Assembly: GCF_030272615.1 (NCBI RefSeq)
Contig: NC_081409.1
Span: 912,887,840-912,951,839 of the forward strand
Length of the DNA: 64,000 nt
From: Cryptomeria japonica
Lineage: Eukaryota > Streptophyta > Pinopsida > Cupressales > Cupressaceae
Direction: 5' to 3'
Shown here: piece after piece, positions 1-10,978 of the stretch
Layout of the letters: every line of letters begins with the position of its first letter
How positions within the stretch are numbered: the first letter of the stretch is position 1
The notes under the pieces: generated by a model
Databases searched by the model: none
What the model was told of the DNA's origin: nothing
What the model saw: the letters and a program-made list of their open reading frames with translations, nothing else
Position numbers and translations under genes: made by a program

Positions 1-389
1 TCGAATCCTTTATAAATTGGGAACAACTTTGTATTTTTTTTAAGCTGCAATAAAGAAATTCCGTGTGCAGTTCTGAAACAGGGCACACTGTTTTTAATTC
101 TGAGTTGTGATTTTTATAACTCTGCAGTTATTTATTTATTTATTTTCTGTCATAATTATATTAGCTTGTCAGCTGGCCTTAGGAACAGGGCTCTTTTCCA
201 ATTCTACAGAGATTAATGTTTTTAATGCACCCTTTTTAATGCTTTTTTACATCCAGCGAGGACAACCTTCTTGCATCAACCATTAAGGACAATGCTTTGA
301 ACCATCATGCAGTTTATACAGTTGTGGACGGCTTAGTCTTAAATATCACATACTAAGTTTTGACTCTTAGGCTTAAAAGTGTTAAACAC

Positions 390-728
390 TCAGAGTTGAC
401 TGAGGGGCATGTCATCATCGGTTTCAAGGAAAGGTGAGATAGTGAAGACATAAATGTTAGTGGCATCACTATTTGAACTGCTCATGATAGATTCAGTGCT
501 TGGATTCCAAAATGATTCTATCCAAGCTTTAGGACATGTTTTGATGAGAGGAGGAATTTCACATTTATCTTCCATAGGCAAATCGTCAGGGTCAATGAAG
601 ACATTATCTAGGGCATAGGAGCTAGAGGAATAAGAGTCCCACTCCCATTCATTAGAATTAGTTTCAGGTTGGGTGTCCTCAGGTGTCGTTTCATCATCAA
701 AATCATGCCCTTTTTCACACGTAGTCAC
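390..728 (-). pseudogene. Gy1 acidic tail after the G-patch
   Basis: A 112-codon open stretch rich in Asp, Glu and Ser, with a Trp-Glu-Trp patch and the ending DDDMPLSQL. It overlaps the end of the G-patch frame by a few bases and lies in another frame, so it is probably the next piece of the same polyprotein after a frameshift. Plant gypsy elements often have an acidic linker between G-patch and RT. No RT follows here: the sequence below 390 has stops in this frame and no recognisable motif. It opens with GTG, so it is not a gene start. Whether the element naturally ended here or lost its pol cannot be seen. Confidence 0.5.
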
Positions 729-1234
729 TTTGGTAGATGACCTGTCCCGATTCGCAATGGTACAAAACCTAAACCCAAAGTTCTATGTCGCATCTCAAGT
801 ATGATTGGCTCTAATCTTCCTTTTTTGTCAGGGCCCAAACCATTGCATCCATCATATCCATTCTTCTGCATTATGGTACACCCTTTACCATATTGTTCTA
901 CTGGTAATTGAATAGGTGAAGTGTCTACCGTGTCAGCTTCATCTTTATAAAGCCAATCTGATACATTGTCATCCAAAGTTTCTTTGTTTAGCTCACCCCA
1001 CTTTGTGAGTGTGGTGGGGGGTTGATATTGGATGAATGTTTTAGATTCCTTTTGCAACAAATGTGGTTTCCCATGTGATTTTGGTGACATAGGCAGCTTG
1101 CCAATAAGAAAGGTATGGGTCATTGAATACTCTCCACAACCTTGATCTTGTATTTTCATCTTACCCTTGATAGATTCTAACAATGTATTGGGATCAATAT
1201 AATTAGGCAAGGACACCTCTCTATTTACTAGCAC
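725..1234 (-). pseudogene. Gy1 G-patch domain segment
   Basis: A 169-codon open frame whose C-terminal half reads as a G-patch: a Gly-Lys-Gly start, then GYDGCNGLGPDKKGRLEPI and GLGFVPLRIG. G-patch domains are glycine-rich RNA-binding modules. In some plant Ty3/gypsy elements one sits just after the protease, where it may bind the element's RNA. The segment follows the retropepsin fragment at 1322-1900 in element order. Its start is only an in-frame Met within a polyprotein. The boundary with the tail ORF at 725-728 is a frame change, which marks the copy as dead. Confidence 0.7.
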
Positions 1235-1321
1235 TTGTTGTTGCAGAGTATCCTTCAGGTTAGCACAAAATTGAAACAGATTAGGATCTCTAGGAATTGC
1301 TATCTTGATTCCATTGTATGA

Positions 1322-1900
1322 TTATTTCAGACACTGGTGATAAATCGAAGGAACTGCTTTCATTGCATGAATCCATGAACGACCTAGAATCATATTATAA
1401 GGGAGGTCTAGATCTAGCACTTGCAACAAAGTGTTCTCTATTGCTAGACCTACTCTAATAGGCAAGACAATCACTCTTTTAGATGGGCGTTCAACATCAT
1501 CATAGACTTTTATTGTTATCTTCCTTGAAGGATGTATGCCATTTTTAGAGTAACCAAGGCCAATTATGACTCTCATAGTGCATATATTTAGGCTTGCTCC
1601 ACCATCTATCAAAACTCGTTTGATTTTTGCAATTATGGATGAACACTTCGAGATGGAGGGGATCATTATGATGGGTTTTATTGCAAGGTATATCTTTGTT
1701 CGGAAAGGCAACATGCTGAGAAGTAGCAAGGTGTCCTATCCTAGCTTGAAATTGGTCAACATCAATATCAGTAGGTATCGTTGACTCAGTCAGGGCTTTG
1801 TCTAAGACAACGCAATGCATGGGAGACATTTTTAACAGCTCAAGGATAGAAATTTTTGCAAGTGTTTTTCCCAAATGGTTAAAGAGATTGTATTGGCTCG
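1322..1900 (-). pseudogene. Gy1 retropepsin-like protease, frameshifted
   Basis: Aspartic protease segment of the polyprotein. The active-site motif VLIDGGASLNI and the downstream flap-side motif MILGRSWIH are both visible, as expected for plant gypsy proteases. Upstream, in another frame, is a stretch matching the segment that usually precedes these proteases (NHLGKTLAKISILELLKMSP). The two frames meet near 1620-1630 in a run of A/T, so a small indel broke the gene. The role in a live element would be to cleave Gag-Pol in the particle. The catalytic Asp is intact, but the frame is not. Confidence 0.75.
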
Positions 1901-1934
1901 TTGAGGTTATTTTAGGAGGATTGGAAGGTGTTTC

Positions 1935-4857
1935 TTTTAAGACTATTTTTTATCAGTGAGTGCTCACTGCACATGAGGAATCTTGTTCTTTTTATCCTTA
2001 TGGTTGATACATACTCATCTGATGCACGAAACTAATTAATGACATTGTTGTGACTTGAGCTGGTATAGTCTAGATTGCCTTTTTTATTTGAATTTGAAGA
2101 GGAGGCTTTTCCCTTGTCATGATCAAGTAAGGGAGTCTTGAAAATTGTATGATCAATGTTAAAAGTTCTGGCAGATGGATCTACCTCAATCACACCCTAA
2201 TCAAGAAAATCTTGAATAAGGTGCTTCAGTTGAAAACATGACATTGTTTTATGTCCCTTAGACTGATGGTATCCACAATATGCATTATCATTCCACCAAT
2301 GTGGTTTTACTGGTGGTTCTTCTTTGATGTTTGATAACTTGATGAAATTGTCTTGGATCAATTGTTTCATAACCGATTCAATTGGCTCTCCCAATGGTGT
2401 AAACTATTGGGGAGACCCATCTCTTGATCTGAAAGGTCTACATTGCTAACCTTGTTGTTGTTGATTTTGTGATTGTTGAGTTACATTACTTGTTTGATTC
2501 TGCATCTGTTGAGTCTTTTGGGAAGCTTGAGTATTAGAAGCACTTGATCCTTTTATTAGAAACTTAGGTTGATTCATGCTTATTGTTCTTGCGTCGAACA
2601 CATCATCATTGGTGACATTATTGTTCTTGGACCAAAATTTATTCTTGTCACTTGAATTGTTCAAATTATTATTGTATTTGTTGATCTTGATTACTCCCTT
2701 GGCAACAAGAGTGTTCTCAATGTTCATTCCCTTTTTAATGAGCTTCTCAATGGTACTTGGACTTTTTAATTTTAGTTCATACATCATTTCTAGTGCATAA
2801 TTTTGAATGAAGTTAACTTGTTTTTCCTCAGGTATGTCAAGAGAACATCGACTGACCAGGCTTCACTATCTTTGTAGGAAAGTCATCAAAGGTTCCCCTG
2901 GCTTTTGTTTTGTAGTACATAAATCTAACATGGTTATCTCATTGTCAATGTTGAATGTGAAATGACAAATGAATTTCTCGGCCAATCCATTCCAAGTTTT
3001 TATATTCCCTGGAAAATGTTCATACCAACCCATATCTTGTCTTGTGAGATTTCACATGAAAAGATGCATCAAATATGTCTCATTATAAGTCACCTCAGTG
3101 CATGCTACATAGAAAGCTCAAATATGATCTTTTGGGTTGCCCTTTCCTTTGTATTTCTCAAAATTTGGCGCCTCAAAATGTTTAGGAAAGGGAGGCATGT
3201 ACAAACTTTATCCGAATGGATTAGGACATATGTCCCACTCTGTATATAACTTCTTTGTACTTTTGGTTTGCAAGGCCTCAATTTGTCATTGCATCTTCTC
3301 AATTGGTTGTAGCAATACATTGGATTGTGAAGGATTTTGAGGTTCATCATTCATCCCTAGATGTCTTCGTTTTCGATATATGGTACCTCCAAATGGTTGT
3401 TGATGTTCAAAGATTGCTGACTTTGGCATCTCTGGGATATATACATTTTGATATTGCTCTTGTTGTTGAGGCATTGCTCTATCTTGATATTGAGTATTTT
3501 GTTGTACCAACTAAGATGGGATTACCATCTGCATTTGTGGTTGATATTGCGTTTTGGGTTGTTGAAATTGCATTTGTGGTTGATATTGCACTTTGGGTTG
3601 TTGGAATTGCATTTGCGGTTGATAATGTGTATTTATCTATTGTTGTTGTTGTTGGGGCATATAATAGCTTGTTTTCCCTTGTTGCACATATTGGGGCACA
3701 TGTTGTTGTTGATACTGATGTTGTTGACTTTGAATCGGAATTTGTTGATTTTGTGCCATTTGTTACTGCCCTAATGTGAATCTGATTAATTTCAAAAAGC
3801 TTTGCTTATGTGCTTTAGGTTGTTTCACTTTTACATGCAGAATGGCACTTGTATTAACTTGATGTGAAGTTTGTCCAAACGATTGTTATTGTTGCAAGTT
3901 TATATTTACTTGTAGTGGTGTAGAAAGCACTGTGGTTTGTTGTTGAGAATAATATTGTTGTTGTGCATTACATATTTGCACATTTTTTGGTGCCTGTTGT
4001 GCGCTTTTCAATTGTTGCAATACTTGTGGTTGTGCGCCACTATTTTCTCTTTTTGTGGCCATGATTAAAGGTCTTGTCAATAAACTTTGTGTCATTTATG
4101 AATAGGTATTTGTCGCATGTACTGAACTTGAGTGCACATAAGAACTTTGTTACATCATTAGATTGGTTTGGACATCGGTGATATTTGTCATTCCAGTCAT
4201 GAATTGTTCTTGCATTTGTGATTGTGATCCATTTTGATGAACTTGTGATGTCTTTGGATATGTTGCATTTGTCAATGTTTTCGCCATTTTTATTTGATCT
4301 TGCGAAAATGGTGTAGTGTTGTACAATGGATTGTTAATTGTGTCAAACGTCAATATTTTGGTGGAACATTTACACTCAAATATTTAGAGTCGTGCTTCCC
4401 AGATAATGTGATTGGAACCTCTTGTTGTGCATTTGTTTCATTTGAATGAAGTTCAAAACTCAAAATAGTACCAACTTCATGTTGCGTTTGTACATTAGTT
4501 TAATAATTCGAGGTTGTAGGAGCTTCAAACATGCTTCTATACTTGTCAAGAAACAATCTAGACACTTTACTCAAGAACTTGTTCATTCTCTTTTCCATCT
4601 TTGGATTGCTAATAAACATTTTGACATCATTTGAATCATCAGAATCTGATGGGTTATTTAGATCCATTTCTTGTTGAAGGTGTTGGTTTGATCACAACCC
4701 TTGTAAAAGGCTTTGTTCCTCATATGACATTAGAGGTTGCGTGTCATGTTGCAGGTTTAATTGATTGAAATTGAATGGTGCACTCCCTAATGGTGTTGGT
4801 AGAACACTTCCACATCCTGAGTTTATTGACACAAATATGGGTTCATTATATGGAGGT
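1935..4857 (-). pseudogene. Gy1 gag, middle and C-terminal part, many stops
   Basis: Decayed Gag reading frame continuing from 10979-11160. It holds long Gln-rich and Asn-rich stretches (around 3510-4350), a weak capsid-like region near 2800-3350, and a zinc knuckle near 2210-2400 reading CGYHQSKGHKTMSC (CX2HX4HX4C). Just upstream of the knuckle segment an in-frame TAG precedes FTPLG. Several stops and frame changes separate the pieces. Gag would package element RNA into particles in the cytoplasm. The poly-Gln tracts give a long open antisense frame on the plus strand at 3255-3779, which I treat as a shadow. Confidence 0.65.
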
Positions 4858-4862
4858 GGTCC

Positions 4863-5112
4863 TGTGAGATTTTGCCAAGATCAAGGGCACAATGAAAAGT
4901 ATTAAAATAGAGACAAAAGAATGACAAGAACAAATTGTATTCTCATCAATATGAAAATGATCAACTAGATTCATCAATACAATGAATATAGGCCTGCTTA
5001 TATAGGCAAGGCCATATAAATAAATATTCATTATGGATATTATTACACTTTACTTAAGTTAACTTAAGTAAAGTGTAATAATATCCATAATGAATATTTA
5101 TTTACACCAACA
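4863..5112 (-). repeat. Co1 3' LTR, rearranged (250 bp)
   Basis: It matches the 451-bp LTR at 10528-10978 over its first 154 bp and last 58 bp. The 239 bp found at 10682-10920 are missing here and replaced by 38 bp (5017-5054) that are an inverted copy of 5067-5104. The arithmetic closes exactly: 451 - 239 + 38 = 250. A minus-strand TATA-like site (reads TATATAAG) lies at about 4997-5005. Confidence 0.93.
5017..5104. repeat. 88-bp perfect palindrome inside the Co1 3' LTR
   Basis: Arms 5017-5060 and 5061-5104 are exact reverse complements with no spacer, centred on GTTAAC. I checked all 44 pairs base by base; the next pair outward mismatches. The undamaged LTR holds only the 12-bp core TAAGTTAACTTA at the matching place. 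Confidence 0.97.
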
Positions 5113-5123
5113 CCCCCCCTTAA
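5113..5123 (-). other. Co1 polypurine tract
   Basis: Directly next to the 3' LTR. On the minus strand it reads AAGGGGGGG just before the TG of the LTR, the expected place for plus-strand primer formation. Further G-runs of the same strand lie at about 5284-5290, 5356-5362 and 5390-5396, an unusual cluster of PPT-like tracts in the 3' untranslated part. Confidence 0.85.
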
Positions 5124-5426
5124 GTGCAACTTAGGGGAATGAAGACTCAAGTCAACAATGCAAGATGGGTCCCGGCTACTAGGCCATGATAGGTACCCAT
5201 GTACAAAATGCAAATGCAAGCAAAACTATGCAAAGCAATCTCTCACAAACAGAGAAAGGGAGAAAACCCAGTGGGAAAAAAATCCCCCCCAAAAGAGAGA
5301 TGAAAGTACAAAAGACTCTCAAAGAAGATGGACAAAACCTCAAAGAGGAAAAAGTCCCCCCCATAAGAGAGGAAGGAGAAGTCAGCTGACCCCCCCTAAT
5401 GACACATCCCGCACCCCTAAGAGAGC

Positions 5427-6977
5427 TCACAACTGCTGGAACTTACTCTCGGTGAAAGGTTTGGTGAATATGTCTGCAACCTGCTCCGCTGTAGGACAAT
5501 ACTGCAAATCAATGACCTGCTCCTGAATGAGCTCTCAAATATAGTGCATATGAATCTCGATGTGTTTGGTCGCTTGGTGCTGGACTGGGTTCTTCGAGAT
5601 TGCAATAGCACTCTGATTATCACAATGTGGAACTGTCAGCAATGGAGTGGTGAATCCAAACTCTGTGAGAATTTGCTAAATCCAAATGGTCTCAGTCGCT
5701 GCGTTAACAATGCCTCGATACTTAGCCTCAGCCAAAGAGAGAGCAATAGCATGTTGCTTCTTTCTCTGCCAACAAATGGGGCCTGAACCAAGGTGAAAAC
5801 TGTAACCAGAAGTAGACTTACGATCATCAAGATCGCCAGCCCAATCGGAGTCTGTGTAACCAACCAAGCGAAGTCCCGTGCCTGCTACATAGTGAATCCC
5901 ATAGTGATGTGTACCCTGGATGTAATGAAGGATGCGTTTGGCGGCTTTCCAATGAAGCTCATGTGGTTCCTGCATGAAGCGGGAAACCATGCCAACTGCA
6001 AATGAAATATCAGTGCGTGTATGGGTCAAGTAGATGAGACTACCCACAAGTTGATGATACAAAGTGGCATGAACTGGTGGAGAAGAACACTAAGCCTCAA
6101 GCTTGACTCCTGAAAGAAAGGGAGTCGAGGCAGGCTTACGATCAGCCATATGAAAGCGTGCAAGTAGATCAAGAGCATACTTGGGCTACGATAGTGTAAT
6201 CCCGGAAGGTGACTGTGAAATCTCTATCCCGAGAAAGTAGTGCAAAAGACCCAAGTCAGTCATAGCAAATCTGTCATGCAAAGCCGATTTGACCCTGCTA
6301 ATGATGGGTGCAATACTCCCTATAATGATCAAGTCATCAACATAGAGCACAAGTATCAAGTGAGAGTCATCCTGTCACAAAATGTAGACATTCGGATCGG
6401 AATGACACCTGGTGAACCCTGCGGAGAGAAGAAAGGAACCCATCCTGGCGTACCAAGCCTTGGGGGCCTGCTTAAGGCCATAGAGAGATTTCCTTAGTCT
6501 GCAAACCAAAGAAGTATCCTGGATGAAACCCTGTGGCTGCTCCATATAAATCTCCTCATCAAGATCACCATGAAGAAAAGCACTCTTCACATCCATCTGA
6601 TGTACAGCCCAACCATGAGTTGCAGCAATAGCAAGTGTCAAGCGAATGGAGTTCATCTTGGCTACAGGTGCAAAGGTATCAGTATAGTCAACACCTGCAA
6701 CCTGAGAGAAACCTTTCGCAACAAGCCGAGCCTTATACTTATCCACACTACCATCCGCTGCAAACTTGGTCCGATAGATCCACTTACATCGAACCATCTT
6801 TCTCCCCTTAGGGAGATGGGCTAAATCCCATGTGTTGTTCCTCATCAAGGAACTATACTCTTCCTCCATAGCTTGGTCCCACTCAGAAACCCCTGATGCT
6901 TCCCGAAATGTCTGTGGATCGGAAGCAATAGCAATGAATGCATGTGGAAGATCCTGATGCTATGATTGAGTTCTCTA
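5427..6977 (-). pseudogene. Co1 reverse transcriptase and RNase H (stops)
   Basis: C-terminal part of the copia polyprotein. RT would copy the RNA to DNA in the particle and RNase H would remove the RNA. Visible in order: WDQAMEEEYSSL with NNTWDL, the RT core with [36 protein letters not shown] and YVDD near 6330-6341, then RNase H with [23 protein letters not shown] and CDNQSAIAISKN, ending ADIFTKPF. The frame is that of gag (9452). In-frame stops are at 6975, 6960, 6375, 6186, 6090, 5676, 5535 and 5427 (lowest base of each), all TAG or TGA, no TAA. The RT catalytic motif is intact, so only nonsense changes disable it. Confidence 0.9.
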
Positions 6978-7022
6978 TGTATCTGAAGGATCCCCAACAA
7001 GAGAACCTACAGACTCAAGTGT

Positions 7023-8942
7023 CTATCGAGCCCAACGAGGTCTAGGTGGAGGTGGAGAACAAGGCTCCTCAACTGCAAGTGGACCCTGCGGAGGTGTAAC
7101 CCCGTGAGTCAGAGTTGAAGGAGTCTCATCATCTGAATCACTAGCATCACTATCCACAATGGAGGAAGGTGGAGGAGGTAGAGAGGCTAAGCTAGGAGAG
7201 CTTTCCTCAAAGTGAACACTCCTCTCAATGAAAACCTCATGTGTCTCAGGATCCATCAATCTATATGCCTTAACACCCTCAGGATATCCAACAAATATGC
7301 AAGGTCGACTCTGTGGTTCCAATGCCTTGCATTTTTGCGGAGGTATGCAAGCCCATGCTGGACACCCAAAGACTCTGAAATGTCTCACAATCGGTTTCCT
7401 ACCAGCACAAGCCTCAAAAGGAGTAATACCTTGCAAAGCTTTGTGAGGAACTCGATTCTGGATGTGTGTGGCACAACTGATAGCCTCTGCCCAAAAAGCG
7501 GGATCAAGAGAACGTGCATGTATCATACAGCTAGCCATTTCTTTGAGAGTTCTATTCTTGCATTCTGCAACTCCGTTCTGCTGTGGAGTGTATGCAACAG
7601 AATATTGAAGATCAATTCCCTCAAGTTTACAAAAATCCTCAAGCCTCTTGTTCACATATTCCCTTCCATTATCTCTATGAAGAATCTTGACCACTTTCCC
7701 GGATTGCTTCTCCACACGAGTCTTGAAGTCCTGAAATCTGTCAAATACTTCACTCTTATGAATAAGAAAGTAGACCCAAGTGAAGCAGGAGTAGTCATCA
7801 ATGAAGGTGAGGACATAGCGGGCCTTACTAAATGAAGGTACTGGAAATGGACCTGCTACATCACTGTGAACAAGTTGAAGAACTTCCAAAGCTCTCCAAG
7901 CTTTCCCTTTATCAAACTTTTCCTCAGGATGCTTGCCCATGGAACAATCTGAACATACACCATCCGAAAAACTGATTCGAGGTAGACCTGTGAACATGTC
8001 TTTAGTGCTAAGCTGCTCAAGATAGTGGTAGTTGAGGTGACCAAACCGCTCATGCCATAGCTTACTTTCTGAATTTGAATGAGTAAGCAAGGTTCTAGAA
8101 GGTGAACTTGGCACAAAGTGGGAGAATGAATAAAGCCTTGAGTTGTCATTGACTTGTCCCACTGCTACCAAGGCATCATCATCAAGTTCCTTTACCATAA
8201 CTAAATCTGGTGTAAACTCAACCTTTTTCCCATTCCCATAGTGAGTGATTTGGTAGATAGAGAGAAGGTTGGTAGACAAGTTAGGAACATAGAGAACATT
8301 CTCAAATGTTCCATCATCCATGTCAACTGAACCTTTGCCTTCAACCTCTACTTGTGTATCATCACCTATGTAAATGTGAGGTACCTTAGATGGCTCCAAT
8401 GAAGAAAATTGCTCCTTTGTAGAACCCATGTGATATGAGGCACCCGAGTCAAGTATCCATTGATGTGAAGAACCTATTGTAGCCACAAATGCTTGCCCTT
8501 TTCCCTTAGACTGTGAGGAAGAGGAAGGAGATGAATCCTTCTTTGTGTAGGCAGATGGCAAGTTGATGTTGTTTTTCTTAAGAAGATTAGTTAACTCATC
8601 AACTTGCTTTGTGTGGCATCGATGCTCATCCTGACCATACTTCTTGCAATATGCACAAGTTGGTTTATCCTTCTTAGGTGGTGTCCCCTTCTTGGAAGAG
8701 GATGAAAAATTGCCTTGAGATGGAGAGGATGATTGTCCTTTTTCCTGTTGTGTGTGTGACTTAGATTGCTTCTTCTTCTTGTTGGAATCTTTGCCTAAAC
8801 TTCCTTGATTCCCTTGATTAGCCACCAAAGCCTTGGACTTTGAAGACTTGAGAAGCCCCATGTTCAACAACTTAGATTGTTCCAATATCAACATTTCTGT
8901 GAAAGCATCAAATGAAGGCATAACATAGGAACTCCCTACTGT
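7023..8942 (-). pseudogene. Co1 zinc knuckle, protease and integrase
   Basis: Open for 632 codons from the Met at 8921 to a TAG at 7023, in the same frame as gag. In residues from that Met: a zinc knuckle at 89-102 (CAYCKKYGQDEHRC, with Gln in place of the usual His after Gly), protease DSGAS at 158-162, integrase HHCC with H290, H295, C323 and C326, and catalytic D354, D417 and E453, spaced D-35-E as in integrases. Near the active site GREY replaces the usual GGEY, and AECKN replaces AERKN. The C-terminal part has the copia-type FVGYPEG motif. Integrase would insert the cDNA. The triad is present, but the knuckle change and flanking stops point to a dead copy. Confidence 0.9.
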
Positions 8943-9452
8943 CTAACGATGAGTTTGGAAGCTAGACACAAATGTTGCATATTTTGGTGCAAGCTTGTCC
9001 AACAAGTTGAATATCAACTGAGCATCCTTTTTGTCAATTCCACAATCCTTAAGCTTTGCTCTTAGCTCATTTGCTTTGGTGACATAATCTTGGATTGTAT
9101 CAAAACTCTTGGGATCCAAGTTGGTGAGCTCATTGTCAATCTTATAACCTCTGATTTCATCAACTTCACCATACAATTTCTGAAACATATCCCAAACATC
9201 TTTGATTGTAGTACACTTTTCAATATGAAAGATGAGGTCATCTGATACATACTTGCGCAAAGTTCCAAGAGCCATGCAATTCTTAGTGAGCCATTCTAAC
9301 TGAGCATTAGGATCAACCTTAGGATCAGGTTGTGCTGCTATTGTTCCATCTATGTAATGCATGAGACCTTTTTCCATTAATTTGTTCCATACTTTAATTT
9401 TCCATGATGCATAATTATGTGGAGTTAAAGGTGGAAATTTATGAGGACTCAT
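8943..9452 (-). pseudogene. Co1 gag (UBN2-like), ended by TAG
   Basis: N-terminal Gag of a copia element. Met at 9452 begins MSPHKFPPLTPHNYASWK, the usual start of a plant copia gag with the FTPHNY/NYxxWK signature. LTKNCMALGTLRKYVSDD, KDVWDMFQKLY and FNLLDKLAPKYATFVSSF follow, as in the UBN2/DUF4219-type domain. The open frame extends upstream to 9500, but the Met at 9452 suits the family better. A TAG at 8943-8945 interrupts it, followed in frame by the rest of the polyprotein. Gag forms the particle and packages RNA. Confidence 0.88.
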
Positions 9453-10515
9453 TGCAACAAAAATGAAAGAGCACAAGGAAAGAGAGGCACAATCACACAA
9501 GACACCTCCCCAAATTCACTCAATCAAAGAACCCCCCCAAAAGTGATGATTTGGCACTTTATACTTAGTGCGTATACAATGGGCCACTTGCAAAAAATGG
9601 CAAAGTGGGCTTCTAATTTTAATTTTACAACTACCTCAATAAGGCCAAAAGAGACTCAAACTAATAATGCAAGAGATCTAAACTAAGATCCAAGCAATTT
9701 ACAAGTACCAAATAGGCCAAATAAGACCAATATCTGAAAGTACAATTTCTCCTTAAAATCTCTGAAATCTGATCATAGATTATGAAAGTAGATGAAAAAA
9801 CATGCACTTTCAAAAAAAGTGGCACCTGAAAAGGAAGTCGTATGAGCTCAAACGAGGCCTTTGAAGTTGCAGAATTGAGGACTGGACAGGTACAGCCGAG
9901 AGAATCTGAAAATTACAAAAAACCTATGCACCAAAATCAGAAAATAACCACACCACTGCGAAGAGCAAGAAAAATTAGCCCAAATAAAAAAAAATTGCAC
10001 CCAAAAAGGAGCAAAATTGAGCAAGTTATGGGCCTCCAAAGTTGACCCAAAAATCCAAACTGCTCAACAGAGAGGGGTCTAAAAATTTCCAACGAAAATG
10101 CGGACTGGACGCTGATTGTGCACTGCTGACTGGGTGCTGCTGACTGTGCGCTGTTGACTGGGCAGAAGGTACGAATTCCAAAAATAATTTTCAATTTTTT
10201 TAATTTTTTTTTTTCAAAAAAAAAATTTCAGCTGGAAAATTATTTTTCAAAAATTTTTAAAAATTTTTTTTTTGAAAAAAATCTGAAAATTCCGTACCAT
10301 ACTGCCCGAATTGGGCAGAAAATTTCCTCCACACCCAAAAATCGATTTTCGCCAGAATAGGTCTAATTTATACTCGATTTTTATGGAAACGGCCTCCCAG
10401 ACGCAATGGTGAGGTCAAAAATGCTCTAAGATGCCTCCAAAAAATGCAGTCCCTCGGATCCAAAAATAAAAGCCTTCCACGATGTCTCCAAAAACCAATC
10501 AATGAAGCTCCAATT
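9453..10515 (-). other. Co1 5' leader
   Basis: About 1.06 kb between PBS and gag. No ORF of note on the sense strand. It holds an A/T homopolymer-rich part at 10190-10290 and a C-run near 9533-9541. Packaging signals are expected here, but I cannot point to one. Confidence 0.6.
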
Positions 10516-10527
10516 GCTCTGATACCA
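10516..10527 (-). other. Co1 primer-binding site (initiator tRNA-Met)
   Basis: On the minus strand it reads TGGTATCAGAGC, the complement of the 3' end of plant initiator tRNA-Met. It is directly next to the 5' LTR, as in most plant copia elements. Confidence 0.95.
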
Positions 10528-10978
10528 TGTGAGATTTTGCCAAGATCAAGTGCACAATGAAAAGTATTAAAATAGAGACAAAAGAATGACAAGAACAAAC
10601 TGTATTCTCATCAATATGAAAATGATCAACTATATTCATCAATACAATGAATATAGGCCTACTTATATAGGCAAGGCCATATGGATGTACGAGCACACAA
10701 TCATGACATGTGGCTCAATGAGAAACAAGGGTAGGTAAGAAATACTAGGGGTAGGTAGGAGAAATAATATAATATTTCACAAGAGGTGGATGACCCACCG
10801 AATGTGGAGTGTAACAACAAAATAAGAACACAAAAGGTGGAATTTCTCCTACAAGCTCTATCCCTATGTGCACACTTCTCTAAATGTCTCAAATCCAAAC
10901 TACGAAGAGATGCATTATCCTAAGTTAACTTAAGTAAAGTGTAATAATATCCATAATGAATATTTATTTACACCAACA
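10528..10978 (-). repeat. Co1 5' LTR (451 bp)
   Basis: The undamaged LTR copy. It is flanked by GGTCC at 10979-10983. It keeps the 239-bp middle missing from the left LTR and holds the promoter listed below. Confidence 0.95.
10661..10670 (-). promoter_or_regulatory. TATA box of the Co1 5' LTR
   Basis: Reads CTATATAAGT on the minus strand inside the LTR, about 310 bp from the U3 start. It is the only strong TATA match seen there. The same site is kept in the rearranged LTR. Confidence 0.6.

Larger units (their letters stand above)
1..4862 (-). mobile_element. Gy1: degenerate Ty3/gypsy element with G-patch, left part
   Basis: Minus-strand remains of a gypsy-type element. In element order they are a Gln-rich gag, a CX2HX4HX4C zinc knuckle, a retropepsin with DGGAS, a G-patch domain and an acidic tail. 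The gag frame resumes at 10979 after removal of Co1 and one copy of the GGTCC duplication (4858-4862), which shows the two parts were one gene. A G-patch after the protease is known from plant gypsy elements of the Tat/Ogre kind, so that lineage is suggested but not proven. No RT, RNase H, integrase or LTR is visible before the window edge. I see no coding signal in bases 1-389. Confidence 0.75.
4863..10978 (-). mobile_element. Co1: full-length Ty1/copia element in Gy1 gag
   Basis: A complete LTR retrotransposon. LTRs begin TGTGAGATT and end ACACCAACA on the plus strand. The 5-bp duplication GGTCC lies at 4858-4862 and 10979-10983. The PBS at 10516-10527 matches initiator tRNA-Met, and a polypurine tract abuts the left LTR. 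One gag-pol frame runs from the ATG at 9452 down to about 5420 in order gag, protease, integrase, RT, RNase H, which is the copia order. There are no frameshifts, but ten internal stops. The two LTRs differ in length (250 and 451 bp) because of a palindromic rearrangement in the left one. Confidence 0.95.

Noticed and set aside
3255..3779. 174-codon plus-strand ORF rich in Val and Phe
   Set aside because: Antisense to the Gln-rich gag of Gy1; CAA/CAG repeats on one strand give stop-free TTG/CTG on the other.
7212..7835. 207-codon plus-strand ORF
   Set aside because: Antisense shadow of the Co1 integrase, whose motifs are clear on the minus strand.
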